Positions 46,401 to 60,568 of a DNA stretch of 64,000 bases are shown here, piece after piece (within the stretch, counting starts at the first letter, position 1; each line of letters begins with the position of its first letter). This DNA is from Saxidomus purpurata. Lineage: Eukaryota; Mollusca; Bivalvia; Venerida; Veneridae. The position numbers and the translations under genes were made by a program. The stretch covers positions 32,983,624 through 33,047,623 of the forward strand of contig JAFMSR010000012.1 in the NCBI GenBank assembly GCA_022818135.1, given 5' to 3'. The notes beneath the pieces were generated by a model, which saw only the letters and a program-made list of their open reading frames with translations, searched no databases and was not told where the DNA came from.

Positions 46401-49400
46401 CGATTGTTATTTTTGTAATCTGAGTTACTTCATTTTAGTCAAGCAAAGATAAATTGAGACACCACTTCGTATTTCATGTAAAATCGACACTTTGTCACAT
46501 TGTTTCACAACTAGACGACCTACATCAGTTTAAACTTTGGCCCAATAAAAGTCGTCTTCAAAGGGGAAAAGGCTTATAAATTCATACCGCGACTGACATC
46601 TTTTTTCTCATGCTAGACAAATTGTATTGTGTGCAACTGATGAATGAAAATAAAAATACTGAAACTATAAGGGAATATCTACGTCTCCAACCGCGCCCTC
46701 GCTTTTTCTGCCCATTTATTACACGAGAGAACCATGCATCAATTTTGTCCTTGACAAGTGGGCCTTTTTACTGGAGACAATGCGGATTACAAAAAATACC
46801 CTTGTCGCCATTAAGTTTAAATAAAGGGCCTGTCAGCGCGAGGATTTTGCGTAATATATGGATTTAAGACGCGAGTAAACACTACATCTTTGATCAGTTT
46901 ATGATAAAAGAAACGGAAAATATCCAATAAATTCTGTATTCAAATAAATTAAGTGAAGTAACTGATGCTTAAGCTTTTATAATGACGTCTTAAAGAGATT
47001 TTTAAAGCTTTTTTGCTTTTTTGACAGGAAATACTAGTATCTTTAAATGTCCTCAACAAAAATATTGACGTATTACGATGAATCAGTTAATATACATTTT
47101 TCCTTATTTGATATAGTGCTGTTCAAGTTAAACTTTATGAGTGGATATATTCAATATCGTAAATTGATATTCGTCATAACAGTTTGAGTAAACAAATTGA
47201 CAGACAGATTTTAATGTAACAAGGATTGAAAATTGCATGAACATACACTGGTACGCCTACAATTTTATACCAACCTGCTTTACTTAAAATTCACGTATCT
47301 TCATGCAATTAAATAAAACAAAAATTATGTGGGAACAGTATAAGAAAATCATTGATAAAAGTGCAATAATTCACTATAGACCACACAGGGGCTATATATA
47401 GCAAACGTAGGGTAAAATTGTCATTAACTAGCTAGTTCGAACGTATTGATTTATTAAACATTGTAATGAAAAGTATCAATAAATTACTCATTCGCTCAAG
47501 TTGCAGATCACGGTGACTAAAACATATTTTAACCTAAATCTCAACTCTCATCTAATTTCAATCAAACTTATATTACCCACAGGTAACTTTAATGGCTTAT
47601 CAGGTATCCCTTTATTATCCAGTTTCATCGTTAAACAGCAGCGTTACAGTCGACTATAAATTACAGTGTGGTTTTCCCGCTTAAAACGAAATAAAATTTG
47701 ACGAAATTTCTTCTCATAAAAAATGTAAGGTTAGGATCGCAATAGCTGCGATGTAGACACGATTACTACTGGGTGCTTTAAGCTTCATTTTTTCCTGACA
47801 CTTTTTATCGTTATTTTCTCTGTTAGTTCGACGATTTGATTGACCTACTGGGTACGCTACCGACGTCCAACAAGGCCGCCTGTCATCACATAAAAACTAC
47901 CATGAGAATATTCATGCTATTTTCATACCGTTTCATTGTAATTTTAACTTTAGGTATTTAAGTATAGCGACAACATACAAAAGTTAAGAAAATACAATGT
48001 TGCCACTTTTATTGGCGCCGCGTCCTTTTAGCTATAATCTGATATTTAAGATATCTGGGAATAGATCAGTTTGTTACTGACTGCGGGACACAGAGTGCGC
48101 TTTTTTCAATGTTACGACTTTTGTATAATGTTAATAGCCGGTCAAATTAGTCAACAGCCTGTAATTTCACTGCACGAGAAAAATGGACCGAATTATGGTC
48201 GAACTCGTAACCAATCGGTAGACTGGCGATCGTGATATATGTACGAATTGCGGACCGATCTTGTTTCGAAGTCGAACTATAACAAATAAGTATTTACTGC
48301 AGGTATTTAACTACAGGTTATTTATTTATACCTGAGACTTAACTTGTAGCGTTAAGAAATATGACTCAGTCTTTTAAGTCTACTTCAACGATGTTAAAAG
48401 TTAAAATTTACAGTCGTAAATGCGTAACATCAGTTTATTCTGAAGTGGGAAGGGGGCGGGAACGATGGCTAGCAAAAATGACTCTTTTCTGGTGATTTTG
48501 GGTGGAAATGCCAGGCTTTCACAGAAAAATTCAAAGTACCTATACCGTAAAAAATGACTTTGCTGTTGTACACAGTGAGAGTTTTGTTTTTCCTTTCAAC
48601 TTCGATGACAGTTTTAAACATTCCAATCTTGTTTCTCCGGACGCGTGAAGAGTGTAAGAGTGTTTAAAAATGATAAATTTATTAGAGCCAAAGAACAGTG
48701 TAAACTTTACACAACTGTTCACGTGTGGTCTTAAAGAAATCTAAGATAGTTTCAATAGAAACAAAGACTTCCGTCTTCAATTTCTCTTAGATGTTGATAC
48801 TCAGTCTTATTTTATTTATTGAAACTTATTGTTTCGCCCCGGAGCGGAGATTTAAGCACAAACAAAAACATTCCTACAATGCGAGGCCTGGAGGTCTCGC
48901 GATACCTTTTTATTACCGCCGACATTTTCATTACGTTTTTAAACAGACGCCATGGGGTTGCAAAGTGTGATTTATTTTATATAACCCGTTGAAGAGATCC
49001 ACTTTAAGTATAGATTTACATCAATTTACTGTCCGCGTTAAATGAATGGCAATAAACCTACAAAAGCGTTTAATATACTGCAAAAAATATGAACACTAAA
49101 ACACAGGTGGTGAAAGGATTTTGCTCAGTGTATGTTGCATTTTGCTGCACAAACAAATTCATTCATCGTAATCTTGAAAGATTCACATGCCATTTAAACG
49201 ACCCAAAATAATAAAATATGTGCAAATTGAAAAGGGATGAGCCCGCCGATCGACCTTTATACAAATGATACTTGAATTAAACGATTTTCAAAAACTTCAA
49301 ACCAAATTAGACTGACAGATGCATACGATGTAGATGATTTAAAATGATAATTTGTTTCTTTGACCGTCGTTCGGCGTGTGCATACAAAATACGTCTTGCT

Positions 49401-52400
49401 TTGTTAATTTCGAGTGCATCCTACACTCATTCTCAACTCTACCGCTGCACGATAATCACGTGAGTTCTTGAACACTATAGGAGTCATTCCTTCAATCTAA
49501 CATTTATACCCGATTTCACTTTTATATGTCTATTAAAAAATAAAAACGTTATAAATAACTTTTTTAAGTTGTTTGAATTAAAAACTTGTCGTTTATTTGC
49601 TATGCCTTGAAGTTGGTGACAAACACAAATGTAGAATTGTGAAAGAAAAACTTGTAGGAGAGTTTATGTGACATTTACATTAAATTGAAATATACCGTGT
49701 ATTCACTGTCATAATTGAATTTGATTGACGTGCAATCATGACATACTTGTAGTTGATAGCTGTAATCTAAAATGAATAGATGTAAAACATAATAAGTTGT
49801 GACATTTGAAATACGCACAATATCTGCACAGCAAGAGAGTTTTTTTTTCAGTTTCACTTGCTGTCAGGCAAAGTTTTTCTATCAATTAAAATTGCGATCC
49901 TATCTAAACACGAAAGACTGTATGAGTGTTCAGCACCGCCACTGGGTCATTGTCACTTGCTTATATGTGTCGTTATGAGAGAGGCCCCTCACTGAGCGTT
50001 CCAAATATCAAAAGTTCACCACTATCGATTGAATAATACACTTTTCAAACTAATAGACACAGTTAAGTTCTGAAATACTTGCTATGCTTGTTTCACATGA
50101 AAACGGGGTACCTTATGTGATTAAAGTGTCTTGAGGATTGCAGTAAATTAAGTGTACCACTGAATTCATATCAGTAATATGTGTCCTTCTGATGTTATAA
50201 GAGTGTTTGATGCACATTTTAATGTCTTAGTCCAATGCTCTTGTAATATAATGTTCCGAATACAAATACTGAAGTTACGGCTAAAACGTTGGATATCAGC
50301 AATGAATTTTCCACACTTAACATTTCATAATTTCATTTAATGAGGCACATATTTAAAGAGGGAAAAGAACCATTCAACAATCTTGAAGGAAACAGTTTCT
50401 ATTGAAAACTGTCCCTTAAAATTAAGTTACTGTAAGTTTCTGCATTGTTGAACAGTTGTTTATCAAACTGATGCTAGTATTATCCTACGTCAGAAAGTGA
50501 CGGTTTTTATTTGAACATAATCAGATGACTCTTTCACAATTAAGAATATTAAACGTTGGTAGTGCTTATTTGTACATCTGTGGATTTTTTTTTCGAATAT
50601 ACCTAGGATACGTCATGGTTCCCCAAAGTACAAATAAAAGTGCAATGCCCGCTGCGAAGATGATAAATTTCCGCTTAAATATCGTTTGTACGTAGTTTCT
50701 TTCAAAACCAAAACAAAAGTTATAAAAATGCCTTCATTGTGATACCGAAGATTATATCATCTTTATACAAAACGTATTTGTTATACTGTGTTGCATTTTA
50801 CCTGAAGCGTATACGTTTTTGGAAACTGCATCGTAAGACAGTGAAAAGAGCATAGTAAGTGTTATCTTAATCTCGTATTACGTAGTTACGTCTATAATAC
50901 AGACAGTAGCGCGAGGAATCACTACAAAACAGGTGCGTCCCTAATTACCTTTGCTGATTGAACAACGAAACAAGACGTCCCAAGTATTGTTTTTGCGCGT
51001 ATAAGAGATATGATCAGTGTTTCACCAGGTGGAGGTGATACCTGGGTCTACTAGATCTTTATCATACCTCAAAACCCATTACCTTAGAAATACGGCCTCT
51101 GTGTTACGGGCGTAATTGACAAAAGTCTGTACCTCGAGCTATTTTGAAAAGTGATTAATTGTGAAATTAGCGATCATGGCTTTTTTACACGCAACTTAGG
51201 CTAAATATGAGCCGTTTGTACATGGTCACATAAATTTCGATTTCATCATTTTTCATTTAACCTTTTTTGGCCACAATGGTCCCCCTTCTTGTCCATCAGA
51301 AATGTCACTGACTCGAGAAGCGGTACAAGGTTTAACCAAATCGCAAATATGTACTTATCTCGGATAAAAATCTCGAAGTCCACATTTAAGTAAAACTTAA
51401 TTAAGTTTCGTTAATGTAAATTTGCTAACACTTAGTACAAAGAGAAATGGACGAATCGGAATATGAATGTCCGGGCAATTATTTTATCATGTTTACATTT
51501 TGTATTTGATCAATATTGTCATGGATGTTATTCAGTTTTGAATCGTATCTAATGAAATATCTGTCTTGCCCAGTTTTCCTTCAAGTGATAAAAGTAATGT
51601 CCGTGATCTTTTATGTTGCTGTTTTCAAATATTCGGCTGACAATATTGAAAATTTTATGCCGTAGTGAGTTTTATGAGAAACGCCTTTACTCATTGTGCC
51701 AGAATTTTACACGGTGTACGACTGTGAATCCTTACAAACGAAACTGGCAAATCCTTTATAAATTATATCTCTCCGTGAGTCGAGACCTAAATTAAAACAT
51801 AACTGCATTTATTGTCGGACATGCAGTTAAAAGTTGCATATCTAGAAGGCTATGGTCTTGAGCGTAAAAAAATTCTGTTATTCTGTGCGACTGTACGACC
51901 GTAGCTGTCACGGCAGATTGATGACTCATCCGTGCAAGCTACAAAAAGCTGGTTCCTCTCGTGCATGTGTACGTTATTAGAGACATTGCATTCCTATGTC
52001 TATAGCACTGTCTATTTGTGTCTATTTTCTGACAATACACACGCCAGGGTAGGGTAAGCTACTGTCAATAAATACCTGACTCACATGCAGTCTGACATTG
52101 ATGATGTTACAGTGGCCAATGCACTCAGCTTCGTTGCAGCACAAAGTATCTATTCCAGTTCACTTGAACTTACGGACGTCTTTAGAGTTAGTCACTGCTT
52201 TAGCTGAACATGTTCTCTTAAATACAAGTAGAAATAAAATGTGACATAGAAGTTACTTGATCAGAACATTTCCCCCATTACCCTCGGTACTGCCACTGCA
52301 TGTATATAATCGTATGAAATTACCTGAAAGCTTACAGTCAACAACTGTGCAGTTGTCGTTAGGTTTTCGTACCAGGTACATTCTAGTATTTTATGATATG

Positions 52401-55400
52401 ATTTATTGCTGCATAAATAATGTAATAGTAAAATCGTTTTGTCCATGCATTATCATAAAATAGTTTATTATAAACTCTCATTTAAACTTATGATTTGCAA
52501 AGAAGTTATAATAATATCTGACAGTTTCCGGAACATAAACTTGGTAACAGTGCGACTGGTGTGCAACATTAAACAGCTAGATTTGCAATTTTCTAGACTA
52601 TTAAATCTATTTGAAAGTGCTTTTGTACTTGGCTTTCTGATCAAACGTCACCTTAAGTATTAAAGTAAGACTACTTCCAAAGTAAAATGACAGCAAATAG
52701 CAGATAAATTCCAGTTTGTTATCAATAGCTGACTTTTTGGGTTTTTATATGTTCTGCTTGTTTTTAAATGGAATAAATGATCAGCGAAATACTTTAGTCC
52801 TATCCTGACAAACTGATAGTCCTCTTCTGCCAGGTTTAAGTTCATCTGAAAACTAGCAGCATACCCACCTCACTCATGCAATAAGATTGTAACTTATGAT
52901 ACTTTCAGATGGACAGAATACATTGTCTGACATACAAACTGACACACAAATAAATATACCATGATATTTGCAAGAAACCATTTTGTATTTCCAGGTTCGA
53001 ATCTCAGTTATGACCACCCTGACCCAGACCAGTTTACAGATAGATGAGGGCTGGTACAATGCAGTGGATGGTACAAAAGTTATTGAACTGGAAGGTCCCA
53101 TTTACCTTACCAAGATTGAGACAATTGCCGAAAACCCGTAAGTTAAAGATTTATAATTATATAACTGTATACTACGATACTAACAATCTTCAGTGTCTTT
53201 ACTAACATTTCGAGCTTCTTAAAATGTTTTCTCTTGCACTATCTGCTATCAAGAAAGACTGTCAACCCTTCTGTGTTTTACTTCCTAGGTGTATCAGAAT
53301 TAAAGTCACTGAAATGTACATATATGAATTCTATTCATTTCTGTGTTTCGAATTTTGGAAATCTTTAGCGGTGTGGTTTGAAATTATCTGGATGTATTCA
53401 TTAGCGAAATCAAGTCTCATCCCATATTTAAGTGATAAATTCTTACTTTCTGTCCACTGTAAGGCGTCACAGAGGGTATGATCCTGCACTCGATGTTTTA
53501 TTCAACATGCAACACCAGTGGAAGGTCTTAACAAATATAAGAAATATTCACCACTCCTGGATATCACGGTGAGACTTCACTATGATACCCTGCATCGTGA
53601 TTTTGCAACTTTCTCTCATTCCAACGTACACACAACCCTACATATCTTCTATAACGTCCTTACTGGTACGTGTACTATAGTCGGGCTCATAGTCAAATAC
53701 TCAGAATACGGATCATTCAGTAAAAGAGCTTTATCATTTTACATGTGTCATGTACAAACTGATATAGAACCTGAATATGTTATGCTGCGTAAACTTATAC
53801 CAGAACTGCCAGTCTGTCCACCATCCTTGCCTCTCCTCTGTCCCCCACCCCTGTCTCTCCTTTCAACATTTATTTCCATTTATAAAATAAAACAAAAAGT
53901 CGAAGCCATACGTGTTGTTAAAGAACCCCAAAAGGTGGTGTCGCTATGTACATTATACACTGCACACTTCCTACTTAACGTAAACTATTTCAATATCAAT
54001 AGTCAAACAGCTTGCTCTCAAACTAATGCATGGCATCAGTAGCATGGATTATTTATGAATGCAGCGTAAGCAAATAGTTCAACAACATGCATTACAGAGT
54101 ACTAACCACATGTATGTAGTATAGAGTAACTGATTGCCTGTAGTTAGTACTATTTCCGCTGGAGCGCACGTGTTTGATGGCCTGCTGGGCAAGTAAAAAA
54201 ACAACCAACCATCCAATTAAGCATTTATTAATTAACTAGTTTGTAATGTAATACATGTCATACTGGCTACTTAGCTTTCATGTTAACGTTGATTCTCTGA
54301 CCGGAATAAGACCGGTGTTGCAAATGTGTTTATGTAACAATGTTGACCAATAATTTGTTTAACCAAACTTTTTTAGTATAATGCATTTAATATGAAAATG
54401 ATATTTCCCACGTAATTCATCCCTGGCTGATAATGGAATTTTGAAATGGTGTGTTGGAGGCAAATTTTAACTTCTAAGTACTTTGCTTACAATGTATTAA
54501 AGGTTATAACAAACTAACGTATGACCATTGTTTTGTCTTCCTTGTTTCTAGGCACTCTGGGATCGGATACGAACCGGAAGGTCGTGCTAAACATGAGAAA
54601 CTTGAGCACGGATCACTTCCGCAGAAAGACGCTCGAACACGACACCGCAAACAAAACAGTCATTTAGACAATAAAAACAGAATACCGGAAGGAAAACGAC
54701 CACGCGAATCTCCAAGAAAACCGCATTATTTCTCTTCAAACGATGTCCCCAGTTCCAGCAAGGAGAATGTCTACGGACGCACGAACGATCAATTTTCTTC
54801 AAATGCATTGTTTACCAATGCCATTGAAAAGGCGGGCTTTAGTCCGTATGGTTATGAGGCAGGCAAACCGGTCACGAATTATGGAAGACCCGATACGTCG
54901 TCTCAAAACAACAAAGATGACCAAAAGACAACATGGAATATTCAGACATACGAAGGCGTAATTGATGCTCTAATTACGGGTCACAAAGTGTACTTTTCCG
55001 CCCATACCAAGAACTGTTACCACGAGAACGCTCGTAAACGTGAGAAGACGACGTTTGGAGACTACGTTGACGTCTTTGAAATACACAAAGATTTCTCCGT
55101 AAAGCAGCCAAACAAATTCCTGCAGTTTTCCTTCCGAAGAATGCAACACACGAAACGGAAAGGTAAAGCATTTTCACAGCTCTTCCTGTCTATCTTTAAC
55201 GCAGCCACGTATAACAGTGTTATAGGTTAACATAAAAAAACAACAATTACAACCTTCAAAATTATAAGCGATATGTAATTAATTACTTAAGAACTGCATT
55301 AATTTTCATGTTTATATCAATCATTACCGTTTCAGGTTTTAAAGAAATAATCAAGGAGGTAACAGTGCACAGAAATGGTTCTGTTCACATAGCAACAGTA

Positions 55401-58400
55401 ATACTGAACGAGGACGGACATATTGACAGGCATTCCTTCGCTGAATGCAGTCTGTACAATCAAGACGCAGGGTAACTATGGCAATTTACAAAAATTATTC
55501 TCTGCGGTACATGATAACTCCAGACAAATCTTTATTTTACACAAATTGAATCTTTCCATTATAAGATGCAGAATTATTGGACAATTTTAGTATAATTTAC
55601 CCGACGGCATCTTTAGTAGAAAAGAAAAATAAATTCTCTAATTGATACAGCATTGACGAGCGGGTAACTTAATATGGACAAAGCAATTTGCAATAGTAGT
55701 TTGGACTCTGCTTCCAGACTTTTAGCTAAAATGTAAATTGATTTCTGTCTTAAAATGTTCAGATTTATTCAACGCTTTGGAATGGAAGATATTGTAGCTC
55801 AGGGAAATTTTAATTTCCAAGACTTTCTGTGGTTTATGAACTGTGTGGCCAGGGGGGCGGGGGGGCATATAATCATAACATTTGGAATTGATAATAATAT
55901 ATTGTCTCTATTCAACCTAAAACCTCTTTGGCGCACGTAACATTATCATACATATCTTTCTCGATTTTCAGAAAAGGTGACGTAAAGTTTTATCTTGACC
56001 CTTACCGAGATGTTTCCAAAGTGACGAAACTCCGTTCTCTGAGAAACGTTCTACTACAAGGCAAGATGGTTCGTGTAACAACTGAGTTAGATAAATGTAG
56101 TGGTGGACAGTCTGACCTGGTTATCATTGGTGGAGAATTACGTGGTAAGCAGCTAAACAAGTTCATTCAATACAAAGAAGACCACCTTTCTAGTTGGGGT
56201 GTGAGATGGTTGCCATATTTTCGGGAATGTTCCTATTCTTACTACCTATAAAGGTTTCGTTGTCTGTATATATCGTATGTTCGGTTTGCAGCGTTGTACA
56301 GTGTCTATTCCATGCAAATCATTTTAATCAGGATGGTCTGCCAACCAAGAGCCCATACCAATACAGGGACAGTCTGTTTGCTGGACTGTTATCGGGTGAT
56401 GGTTTGATTTCCTAGTCATTATTCATGGACATTCGTTTAGAGTCTTAAAATGTTCAAGGTTTGTAAGAATGCAGTTTGCAAACCGTAAGAGTTGTTCTTA
56501 TTGTGCTAACACGTGGTTTGCATCTGTAAATATCAAGTGAAGTACCAATTGTATAGATACTTTATGGTTAATAAACGTCAAACTCAGTTCCTGTAAAGAT
56601 GCTACGATGTCGTAAAGTTTCTACTTAATAAGAAGTTTGCATCATTAAAGTTTTTTTCTTGTGTTTTTTTTCTCAGTATATCAGAATCACGGCTAAAATA
56701 GGCACATGTCGCAGCGAAGATAGGAACAGGTCACGTGTTTATGGAAATTAGAAAACTACCACACGATAATTTGATGCAGAATGCAGTAAATTTTCATATG
56801 AAACTGAAAAAGCTGGCTTACTTTGACCGATGCCGGTATCTTCCGCCTTGTAAACTTATATTCAAACTTCATATTTAAACTGCTCTACAGATGAAACTAT
56901 GGTCAACTGTGGAGGGAATAAGATTATATTTTACGAATATGTGCATTCCATGGTTGTGCTTGATAAGTATTTAAATACATACGACGTATCTGAATGCCCT
57001 TGAAACCAGGAAAAATCAAGTTTTTTTCCATCGAATGATTATACAATATACATTAAAGTCTTTACGTCAATGTATTGTTTGGATCATGGACAAAGTGAAG
57101 GGCATGAAATACTGAATGTTCTCATTCTAAGACTGAAATTAACAACAAACAATTTCATTATTCGATGCACTTTTAATGAATTAAACGTATCAATTATTCA
57201 GATCTGTCTAGACTCCATCTGACAAACGTTTTTTTTATAAGTCTAGAAACTTTTGCTGTGTATACTGTACTAATAAAAACATCTGTCTGTATTTTATACA
57301 ACTTTAACTAGATCAATCTTACTATACGTAATGGTACTCAAGGATGCATGTTTCTGATCTCCTGCCAAGACAATATTCCCTGGTAGCCACGCCTGGGTCA
57401 GAGAGCATGTTTGTTTCATTTGTAAATAGATAAGGTATTAAATACGTCAGCAGCAGAGTTGATACCATTTATTTTCTTAGATACATGGGAATCGTGCTGT
57501 AGTTGATGTTACTATGGCTAATTAGTAGAGGTTTACTGTATCTTGTTTGTAAAAACACTGGCTGCCAATTTTTTGGCGAGTTTGATACACCAACAGTCAC
57601 GGTTAATTAATGATTGTACGGTTAGAAGACACCTTAGATTGTTTGATTGTCATCAATTTTGACAAGATACGTAGTTTTGCAATAGTGTAGGTAATTGGCA
57701 CAATTGTTGTTGGTCTTTTTAACAATGTTATTGCAGCGGTATTCTTTGTTTCTATAGAAGAATCCTTTCATCTATACGAAAAGAAAAAAAAACATATATG
57801 TCTGATAAGCAAGTATCCAAAACAGTAACAATTCTTGTGTCACAAAAGTGTTGTAAAAATACAGGACATAATGCGCCGTTATTTTGTTATGTCGTAAAAC
57901 TATACTATTATCACATGCATAAATCATATGTGACATGGTTATAGTTCCCACTCAAGTACTAGCCAGAGTGGTTTAAGATTTAACGTTTACAATATTAGCA
58001 CTGATAAGCGGCTTTAATTATTTCTGTCAAGTTTATTGTTTCAATAGTGACACACCTGGATATACAATACTCTCTTAGAAGCTATCTTAATGTTTTCATT
58101 CTTTCAAGAAATCAATCATTTTAGAAAAGAGATCGGCTAATGTTTATGTAATCGACTTCAAAAAGCATTAACCCCAGACTAATGTTTAAACTTTATGAAG
58201 CGGTACTTGTGTCCATTGATGGTTTAGAAACAGATCTGTCTGCAAAGCCGGTGTTGACCTTAGGCAAACAGACTCAAGTATCATTTAAGGATGAAGTTTT
58301 TGTACCTGCACACAGATAATCCATTGTTTATACGATCATAATCAATGATACAAGAAACTGGACCTTGTTAAGCAAAAAGATTGATGCCATATCTGTCAAT

Positions 58401-59078
58401 ACTTGGTGATGAATAGAGATGGAAGATTTATGGCATAACATCATTTACACAAATGAGTTAATGCATCAGAGTGATTAGGCAATGGACGACCTGGCTGACT
58501 TTGTTAGGGCAATACTAAATGATAATTTTCCGTATTTAAATAAAATAAACCCATAAACAGCCGTTTTATTGATCAATCCCTGATGATTCGGGCAGCTGCG
58601 GGAACATCATAATGCAAAAAATTAAGTTTAGAAGACACGTGGGAAATTTTGTTTGAATACCTACGTACAACGTGGATAAAATAATTAATTTGCTAAAAAC
58701 TGCAGACTTTTGAAGCTACTATCAGTCGAGTGAATCTTTAGATACAAATCGGAAAATAAAGTCCAGTAAAATATACAAACTAGTGTTTATTTATCTTTTT
58801 CACTGTTTTCAGGTTATGACTTGGGTCGAAACAGTAAGACGGTGGACGTGACTTTGTCTAGGACCAAGCTTCAGCCAATACAAGGAGGAGACTTAGCCGT
58901 TGAAGAGCATTACTCCATCTTCCGATTTTCTAAGCATGGGGAGATAACTGTGACTCTACACCGGAAACACGTCACTAGCCTAGTCCAAAATGTCTCTATT
59001 GTTAGTGGGTTCCAGAAGTACAAATGTGAAATAGATCCAAATTCGAGCACAAAATCGATATTTTTGTTCAATTCATGA
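43416..59078 (+). CDS. Secreted CpcT/CpeT-like protein fused to two tandem VirK-like domains, six exons
   Basis: Exons are 43416-43967, 52995-53137, 54552-55162, 55336-55471, 55972-56144 and 58813-59078. All are bounded by AG/GT and join in frame into 626 residues. A hydrophobic signal peptide (about residues 9-22, likely cut after CSA) precedes a CpcT/CpeT domain (about 27-230). It has GYYSN, RPVDVTF, NVYVEQ, PHRQWLYSF, CDMFWRRLGETFVG and a DEGWYNAVDG/EGPIYL end. In cyanobacteria this family attaches bilins to phycobiliproteins; no such substrate is expected in an animal. A basic, Lys/Arg/Asn/Ser-rich linker follows (about 233-360). Two copies of a second domain (about 364-488 and 495-626) share G-x-x-V, a Cys exactly 12 residues after that Gly (C387, C523), and a second Cys 86-87 residues later (C473, C610) followed by a hydrophobic end. 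They resemble VirK (PF06903); that name is less certain than CpcT. Function unknown; bilin or other hydrophobic ligand binding is conjecture. Confidence 0.8.
43968..52994 (+). other. 9-kb first intron of the CpcT-VirK gene
   Basis: The donor is CAG|GTAACT and the acceptor is TTTCCAG|GTTCG. It is AT-rich with no other exon or recognisable repeat family noted. Open frames such as 45678-45992 and 51613-51795 are short and featureless. Confidence 0.6.
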
Positions 59079-60133
59079 TCATCTATTAGACCTCTAGAAG
59101 AAGGAAGTGTTCCTACCACAATTTCGATTGAAGTGTATTATTAAGTGCCTTCAAAATCATTGCACGGGTAATACTTTCAAGAAATAGCTTTATTATATTT
59201 TATTGCCACTGTGAATATTATTGTTGGACGACACTTATATAGGTGCTGGTTTTAAAGCTGTTGAAAAGAACATGTCCCAGCACCAGTGGGATGAATTCGA
59301 ATTCCGTGAAAAAAACATTAGTAACAGTCAGGAAGAATCACTTCCAACAAAGATTACCAGTTACTTTAAAGGTTGCGTTTCTCCGAGTTTGCAGACTATT
59401 TACTAGCATTTGGAAAAAAACAAGTATTTATTTGTGATCATAACTAAGGTGGAGAAATATTACTCCTTTTGAAGACAGTGAAATTTGACTATGTGTGCAT
59501 AGATTTCCTGCATGTAGCCTGATGGTAGTTCAAGTATCAGTGTACTAAAGCATAATATAAGACTATATTTTTGGCAAATATATTGCTTTTTGTTTGGGTT
59601 CCATAATACCTGTAAATGGTTGTGTCTCCTAAAATTTTTCGTTCTACAGAGCGTCACAGTGCTGAAGGCTTCTCATGTGAGATACTGTCATGACGATGTT
59701 TTTTATGTGTTGTGTGCCGTCCATGATTTATACAGTTCAGTGGTATATAAGTACACTGAAGATAGAGGCCAGTGTCATCCGTTTATAAATATACTTTCAA
59801 AATTCCTGCATATTGCATGTGTGTTACTTCCGCATTATGTATTTTTCACTTGTCATTTTCAATGTTAAAAATGTTTTTATCATTCTTTAAACACCACATT
59901 TAGTATGCTGTATGTATTTTATGTGTTTTAAGATTACATTATGATTAAGCAAGCAAATATTGCGATAACCGTTGTAATGGTATTTGCCCTGATAGAATAA
60001 TTTTCGCGATATCAAACAGGACAGAAGTAACTGTAAGGAAGATGTCTGTATCAACCAATGTTGTGTTTAAATGTAAAATATGTACATAGAGGCACTGTAA
60101 ATAGTCATTCCAGATATTTATATATGATACTGT

Positions 60134-60139
60134 AATAAA
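60134..60139 (+). terminator. Candidate polyadenylation signal of the CpcT-VirK gene
   Basis: AATAAA about 1.06 kb after the stop codon, in TACTGTAATAAACATTTTC. The 3' untranslated region would be AT-rich, and several frames in it (for example 59590-59868) are not supported as genes. Confidence 0.4.
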
Positions 60140-60568
60140 CATTTTCTTTGAAATAATAGTTTTACGTTTTCTTTTATTAAATCGAACGGCCACCGACCCT
60201 CCCGCAACAATGAAATATAATTTCAAACAAACAACTTTCTTTTAAACTATATACATTTCTTTATGTTTGCACCAATACATTGCACTTGACAAAACTCTCA
60301 TCACATTACAAATGAGCCAATATACATCACCGGGCATGGTCATTAAAACCCAGAAGTGCATGATAATTAAATAACACTTATATATAATACAAATCAATAA
60401 CTTGACATTCAATGCAATTCTATCAAAAAGTGTAAATTGAATTGCAAAACGAATTTAAAAACATGTATGTTTCAAGCTAATCTCACGGGTATAACTTTGA
60501 CGAAATATAGTTCTAATACCGTGTGCTTTATCAGAACAGGACTTTGTATCAAAGGGGTCCGGGTTAAA

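Noticed and set aside
52993..53006. B-box-like GGTTCGAATCTC suggesting a tRNA
   Set aside because: It straddles the acceptor of CpcT-VirK exon 2. There is no A-box or cloverleaf, and the coding reading is strong.
53518..54042. 174-residue open frame
   Set aside because: It opens with GTG, lies wholly inside intron 2 of the CpcT-VirK gene, and has no recognisable domain or splice signals.
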